Source of the DNA: Actinernus sp. WN-2022
Taxonomy: Eukaryota > Cnidaria > Anthozoa > Actiniaria > Actinernidae
Length of the DNA stretch: 64,000 nt
Direction: 5' to 3'
Assembly: GCA_030867875.1 (NCBI GenBank)
Contig: JAOWCC010000936.1
Coordinates: 16,748,095 to 16,812,094 of the forward strand
The position numbers were made by a program, and so were the translations under genes. A model generated the notes under the pieces. That model did no database searches. It saw nothing but the letters and a program-made list of their open reading frames with translations, and was not told the DNA's origin. Positions 59,770-64,000 of this stretch are shown here, in pieces (position 1 is the stretch's first letter; each line of letters begins with the position of its first letter).

Positions 59770-62169
59770 GCTGGTAGTGATAATGAGGTACACAAGTGAA
59801 CCTGCTGCGCCAACAAAAGCATCAGAGGTTCCACAAAGCTACCCAGCTTCGGTGTCTATTGAGCAACTTGTGAATGCAGGAAAATTTGTTAAGCCAGCCT
59901 CCAGAACAAAGACAGTATTGAAGTTGGAGTCATTTGACTTACTCAACAAAGAGTGGAAAACAGAAAAGTGTCTAACTCTCTATGTTGATGATGACAAATT
60001 TGCATCCGGAGCATATTCCGTGATGCATTCAAAGGAACACCGGAAAGTGGCAGCCAGTGTAAAAAAAATGGGTGATAAAGAAATACAATGACAAGTCAAA
60101 GAACATCATTAAGGACACAGTAAAGACGACATGAAACAAGATGAGGCCTTCAATGCTTTTTGTCAGGCGCTCCATGAAACGGAACAGGAGTCTTTGGCCC
60201 TCGAACTTGAACGCAATTTATCGGATCTCGAGGCAGAATCATCTGGTAAGTATATACAGTTGAATCCCGATAACTCGAACCGTCGGTAACTCGAAGCTCG
60301 CGCTAACTCGAACCAAAATTGATTTTCCCTGGATTTGCGTCATACATTTAATGTAATTTTACCTTCCGTAACTCGAACCCTCGATAACTCAAACCTCCCG
60401 CTAACTCGAATCAATTTTTGTTTCCCTTCAGGTCATTTTCTTTATAATTTTACCCTCGAGAACTCGAACCTCGTTTATCAAGACGTAACGAGACAAAACG
60501 TACTTCAGAACATTGAATTTATTTTCAAGCAGCATGTATTCTTTGTGTTAACTTCTCTAGTTTCTTGGTTTTACGTTACATAAAACGTGTCAGTTCAGTC
60601 CTGTGAGAATATTGTACGTGATAAGCGGTGTCAGCAGGAATCCAAGGGAAACAAAGGATCCATTCAACCAGCTTTCATCAAGCTTAGCTGTTTCTTTAAA
60701 ATGTCAATAAATTTCTTCTGTCCCTTGAAATGCAGCGTGCACGGTTCTTTCTCCGTGTAAGAAACCCGAATATTTGAATTGCAAATTATTTTCTGCAGTG
60801 TTTAACAATGCAATACGTGTCCCAAGAATCATGTGCCGCTGACAGAAAAATGGAACATGTTCTAACGGACAATGATCTTATTACTGACAAGCAGTGGGCT
60901 TACCGCAAAGTGCTCTCAACAGAGCCTCTATTAGTCCAGCTAACAGACTCTTGGAGTTGGGCGATTGACACTAAATTCGTGGTAGGGGTAGTATTTATTG
61001 ATTTCCAGAAAGCCTTTGACTGCATCTGCACCTGGTAATGGATTCCTGTGCACATCCAATTGCAAATATTTGACCCTCATTGGATGTTCGTGGACAAGAG
61101 ACCTCAAATCCTGTTTATGAGAAGGCCAGGCGAAAATCTATCTGAGGCTTATTCAACAAAACCTCTGTCTGAAAACACTAGTGGGTCTTCGATCAAAGAG
61201 AAATGTAACTTTTGTCAGAAAGATGTTCTCGTGCGTGAGTTGCGAAGATACATTTGGGCATGCTCTGAAAGACAACTCGAAGATTTTGATGATGACGAGT
61301 TTTCCAGCTCGGTGTTTGGAAGGACACAAAGCTCTCCTGGGCTTGGAGGTCCACAACAAAGATTTCTTACAAGCGAGGAAACAACAGTGGCAACGGAAAC
61401 ACCAAGCCAGAGAGAGGTTATAACAATTTCAAGGGTTTCAGTGAAGAATTATTTCATGTGTCCCAAAGCAGAAACACAAAAGAAAAACCCTATGAAACCC
61501 CTCACAAGGCCTACTAAAAGCAAACCAAGTACTTTTCAGCCGTCATCAGACTTAATGATGTCCTCTAGCTCTCTTACAGTGGCTTATTTGTCCAAAATTA
61601 GAGCACATTTCATTGGAAAACCTACAGAAGAAACCATACTCACCGCCGCCGAGTCTGTAGAATTCTGCCGAATGGCATCATGGGTAAAGTTTGAGCCCTT
61701 GGTTTAACAAGTCAGCAGTATTTAACTAGCCCGGGCTAGCCAAACTGGAACTGATGGGGGAGGGTTGAGTTAGCACTCTGCATTTCACCCATTGAGCGTT
61801 ATTATGATGAAACACCAGTACCTTTCATCACGCCAGGTGAGGAATTCAACCAATTAGCTGTCATTTGCGTACCTTATCAAACCCATACAGAGGCCGCCAA
61901 AAATACGTAACTCCAATAAAAGCTAATAAAAAGAGTACTGAAAAAGGCGCGACTCCGAGACCCTCTCCAAAAAAACCCAAAGACTCCGAGACGGGCAAAG
62001 TAAAGAAAAATCGAGATCTGACCTATAAAATACGAGATTTCGAGACTCAACACTACGTTTTTTCTTGACACCATTCGCCACCCCTAACTGGCCCGGCCAC
62101 CGGTACTCGGAAACTGCGGTTTTACTAAAAGACGGACTTCAGTATAGGAAAATAGATGATATATCGATT
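59770..62169 (+). repeat. Macrosatellite unit 11 (2400 bp)
   Basis: RT piece 60808-61038 (MQYVS, DSWSW but KFVVG); frame B 61048-61707 with Arg to Met (LFMRRPG). The 97-bp module and the 13-bp sequence are absent. Confidence 0.93.
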
Positions 62170-64000
62170 GCTGGTAGTGATAATGAGGTACACAAGTGAA
62201 CCTGCTGCGCCAACAAAAGCATCAGAGGTTCCACAAAGCTACCCAGCTTCGGTGTCTATTGAGCAACTTGTGAATGCAGGAAAATTTGTTAAGCCAGCCT
62301 CCAGAACAAAGACAGTATTGAAGTTGGAGTCATTTGACTTACTCAACAAAGAGTGGAAAACAGAAAAGTGTCTAACTCTCTATGTTGATGATGACAAATT
62401 TGCATCCGGAGCATATTCCGTGATGCATTCAAAGGAACACCGGAAAGTGGCAGCCAGTGTAAAAAAAATGGGTGATAAAGAAATACAATGACAAGTCAAA
62501 GAACATCATTAAGGACACAGTAAAGACGACATGAAACAAGATGAGGCCTTCAATGCTTTTTGTCAGGCGCTCCATGAAACGGAACAGGAGTCTTTGGCCC
62601 TCGAACTTGAACGCAATTTATCGGATCTCGAGGCAGAATCATCTGGACAGTATATACAGTTGAATCCCGATAACTCGAACCGTCGGTAACTCGAAGCTCG
62701 CGCTAACTCGAACCAAAATTGATTTTCCCTGGATTTGCGTCATACATTTAATGTAATTTTACCTTCCGTAACTCGAACCCTCGATAACTCAAACCTCCCG
62801 CTAACTCGAATCAATTTGTGTTTCCCTTCAGGTCATTTTCTTTATAATTTTACCCTCGAGAACTCGAACCTCGTTTATCAAGACGTAACGAGACAAAACG
62901 TACTTCAGAACATTGAATTTATTTTCAAGCAGCATGTATTCTTTGTGTTAACTTCTCTAGTTTCTTGGTTTTACGTTACATAAAACGTGTCAGTTCAGTC
63001 CTGTGAGAATATTGTACGTGATAAGCGGTGTCAGCAGGAATCCAAGGGAAACAAAGGATCCATTCAACCAGCTTTCATCAAGCTTAGCTGTTTCTTTAAA
63101 ATGTCAATAAATTTCTTCTGTCCCTTGAAATGCAGCGTGCACGGTTCTTTCTCCGTGTAAGAAACCCGAATATTTGAATTGCAAATTATTTTCTGCAGTG
63201 TTTAACAATGCAAAACGTGTCCCAAGAATCATGTGCCGCTGACAGAAAAATGGAACATGTTCTAACGGACAATGATCTTATTACTGACAAGCAGTGGGCT
63301 TACCGCAAAGTGCTCTCAACAGAGCCCCTATTAGTCCAGCTAACAGACACTTGGAGTTGGGCGATTGACACTAAATTCGTGGTAGGGGTAGTATTTATTG
63401 ATTTCCAGAAAGCCTTCGACTGCATCTGCACCTGGTAATGGATTCCTGTGCACATCCAATTGCAAATATTTGACCCTCATTGGATGTTCGTGGACAAGAG
63501 ACCTCAAATCCTGTTTAGGAGAAGGCCAGGCGAAAATCTATCTGAGGCTTATTCAGAAATCACTTTCAACAAAACCTCTGTCTGAAAACACTAGTGGGTC
63601 TTCGATCAAAGAGAAATGTAACTTTTGTCAGAAAGATGTTCTCGTGCGTGAGTTGCGAAGATACATTTGGGCATGCTCTGAAAGACAACTCGAAGATTTT
63701 GATGATGACGAGTTTTCCAGCTCGGTGTTTGGAAGGACTCAAAGCTCTCCTGGGCTTGGAGGTCCACAACAAAGATTTCTTACAAGCGAGGAAACAACAG
63801 TGGCAACGGAAACACCAAGCCAGAGAGAGGTTATAACAATTTCAAGGGTTTCAGTGAAGAATTATTTCATGTGTCCCAAAGCAGAAACACAAAAGAAAAA
63901 CCCTATGAAACCCCTCACAAGGCCTACTAAAAGCAAACCAAGTACTTTTCAGCCGTCATCAGACTTAATGACGTCCTCTAGCTCTCTTACAGTGGCTTAT
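62170..64000 (+). repeat. Macrosatellite unit 12 (partial, cut by window end)
   Basis: Frame A starts at 62156. The donor is destroyed: GTAAGT reads GACAGT at 62646-62651 (two adjacent changes). RT piece 63208-63438 (MQNVS); the 13-bp sequence is present near 63550; frame B is still open where the window stops. Confidence 0.93.

Larger units (their letters stand above)
35242..64000 (+). repeat. Macrosatellite: 2.40-2.50 kb composite units, 11 complete plus one partial
   Basis: From GCTGGTAGTGAT at 35242 to the window end the sequence is a head-to-tail array of units of 2400-2497 bp, differing by scattered substitutions and three indels (97, 13 and 6 bp). Order in every unit: exon-like frame A ending at a GTAAGT donor; pogo-like left terminus; reverse transcriptase piece; open frame B with a zinc-finger motif; tail with a 14-bp palindrome, CTAGCCCGGGCTAG, and CGAGAC-rich sequence. 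The unit therefore fuses host-like exons and transposon fragments and was then amplified. Left of 35242 homology stops at once. The right end lies beyond the window. Confidence 0.97.

Noticed and set aside
35242..64000. Array as a family of functional tandem genes
   Set aside because: Frame A has shared stops, the RT piece lacks most catalytic motifs and the finger has lost a ligand; the units behave as a satellite.
1..64000. tRNA, rRNA or telomeric repeat sequences
   Set aside because: I saw no TTAGGG runs, no tRNA A/B-box cloverleaf candidates and no rRNA-like segment while reading the window; a covariance search was not possible.

Overview
The window looks like repeat-dominated nuclear DNA of an animal, most likely an anthozoan cnidarian (stony coral or anemone). 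This rests on AT-rich tandem satellites, GT-AG splice signals, a 5'-truncated non-LTR retrotransposon and broken transposon-like genes whose wording matches, from memory, families common in cnidarian genomes. No search was run, so the taxon is an inference. No clearly intact gene is present; the best candidate is a small two-exon gene at 30016-30659.

Region 1 (1-28097) is an AT-rich satellite built from about 180-bp, 149-bp and 141-bp versions of one monomer, arranged mostly as long/short pairs. A 240-bp sequence interrupts it at 15 homologous places. A 682-bp non-autonomous DNA transposon (25-bp perfect terminal inverted repeats, TA target duplication, CACGTG/CRE/TATA-like motifs inside) is carried three times. 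Nested higher-order duplications of 2235, 4073 and about 8490/7990 bp explain the layout. The array runs into a gap of exactly 100 N (28098-28197), so its true length is unknown.

Region 2 (28198-35241) is a 7-kb non-tandem island of mostly dead mobile-element pieces: a non-LTR reverse transcriptase 3' end, the candidate two-exon gene, a GA-rich simple repeat, a weak broken plus-strand frame, and two adjacent minus-strand pseudogenes. One of these has the DTDVVVL / FHAVTGCDTVS / cysteine-rich signature and the other looks like a degenerate tyrosine-recombinase (Crypton-like) gene.

Region 3 (35242-64000, running off the end) is a macrosatellite of 2.40-2.50 kb units, 11 complete and one partial, all in the same direction. 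Each unit carries the same assembled cassette: a broken exon-like frame ending at a GTAAGT splice donor; a TA-flanked left terminus resembling a pogo/Tigger-type transposon with repeated ACTCGAA motifs; a piece of non-LTR reverse transcriptase including motif A; an open frame of 217-240 codons with a UBZ4/C2HC-type finger whose histidine is replaced by tyrosine; and a tail with a 14-bp palindrome and a 97-bp module that is present or absent. Units 4-6 and 7-9 are a 7324-bp tandem duplication with a mappable crossover. This amplified host-exon plus transposon composite is the most unusual object in the window.
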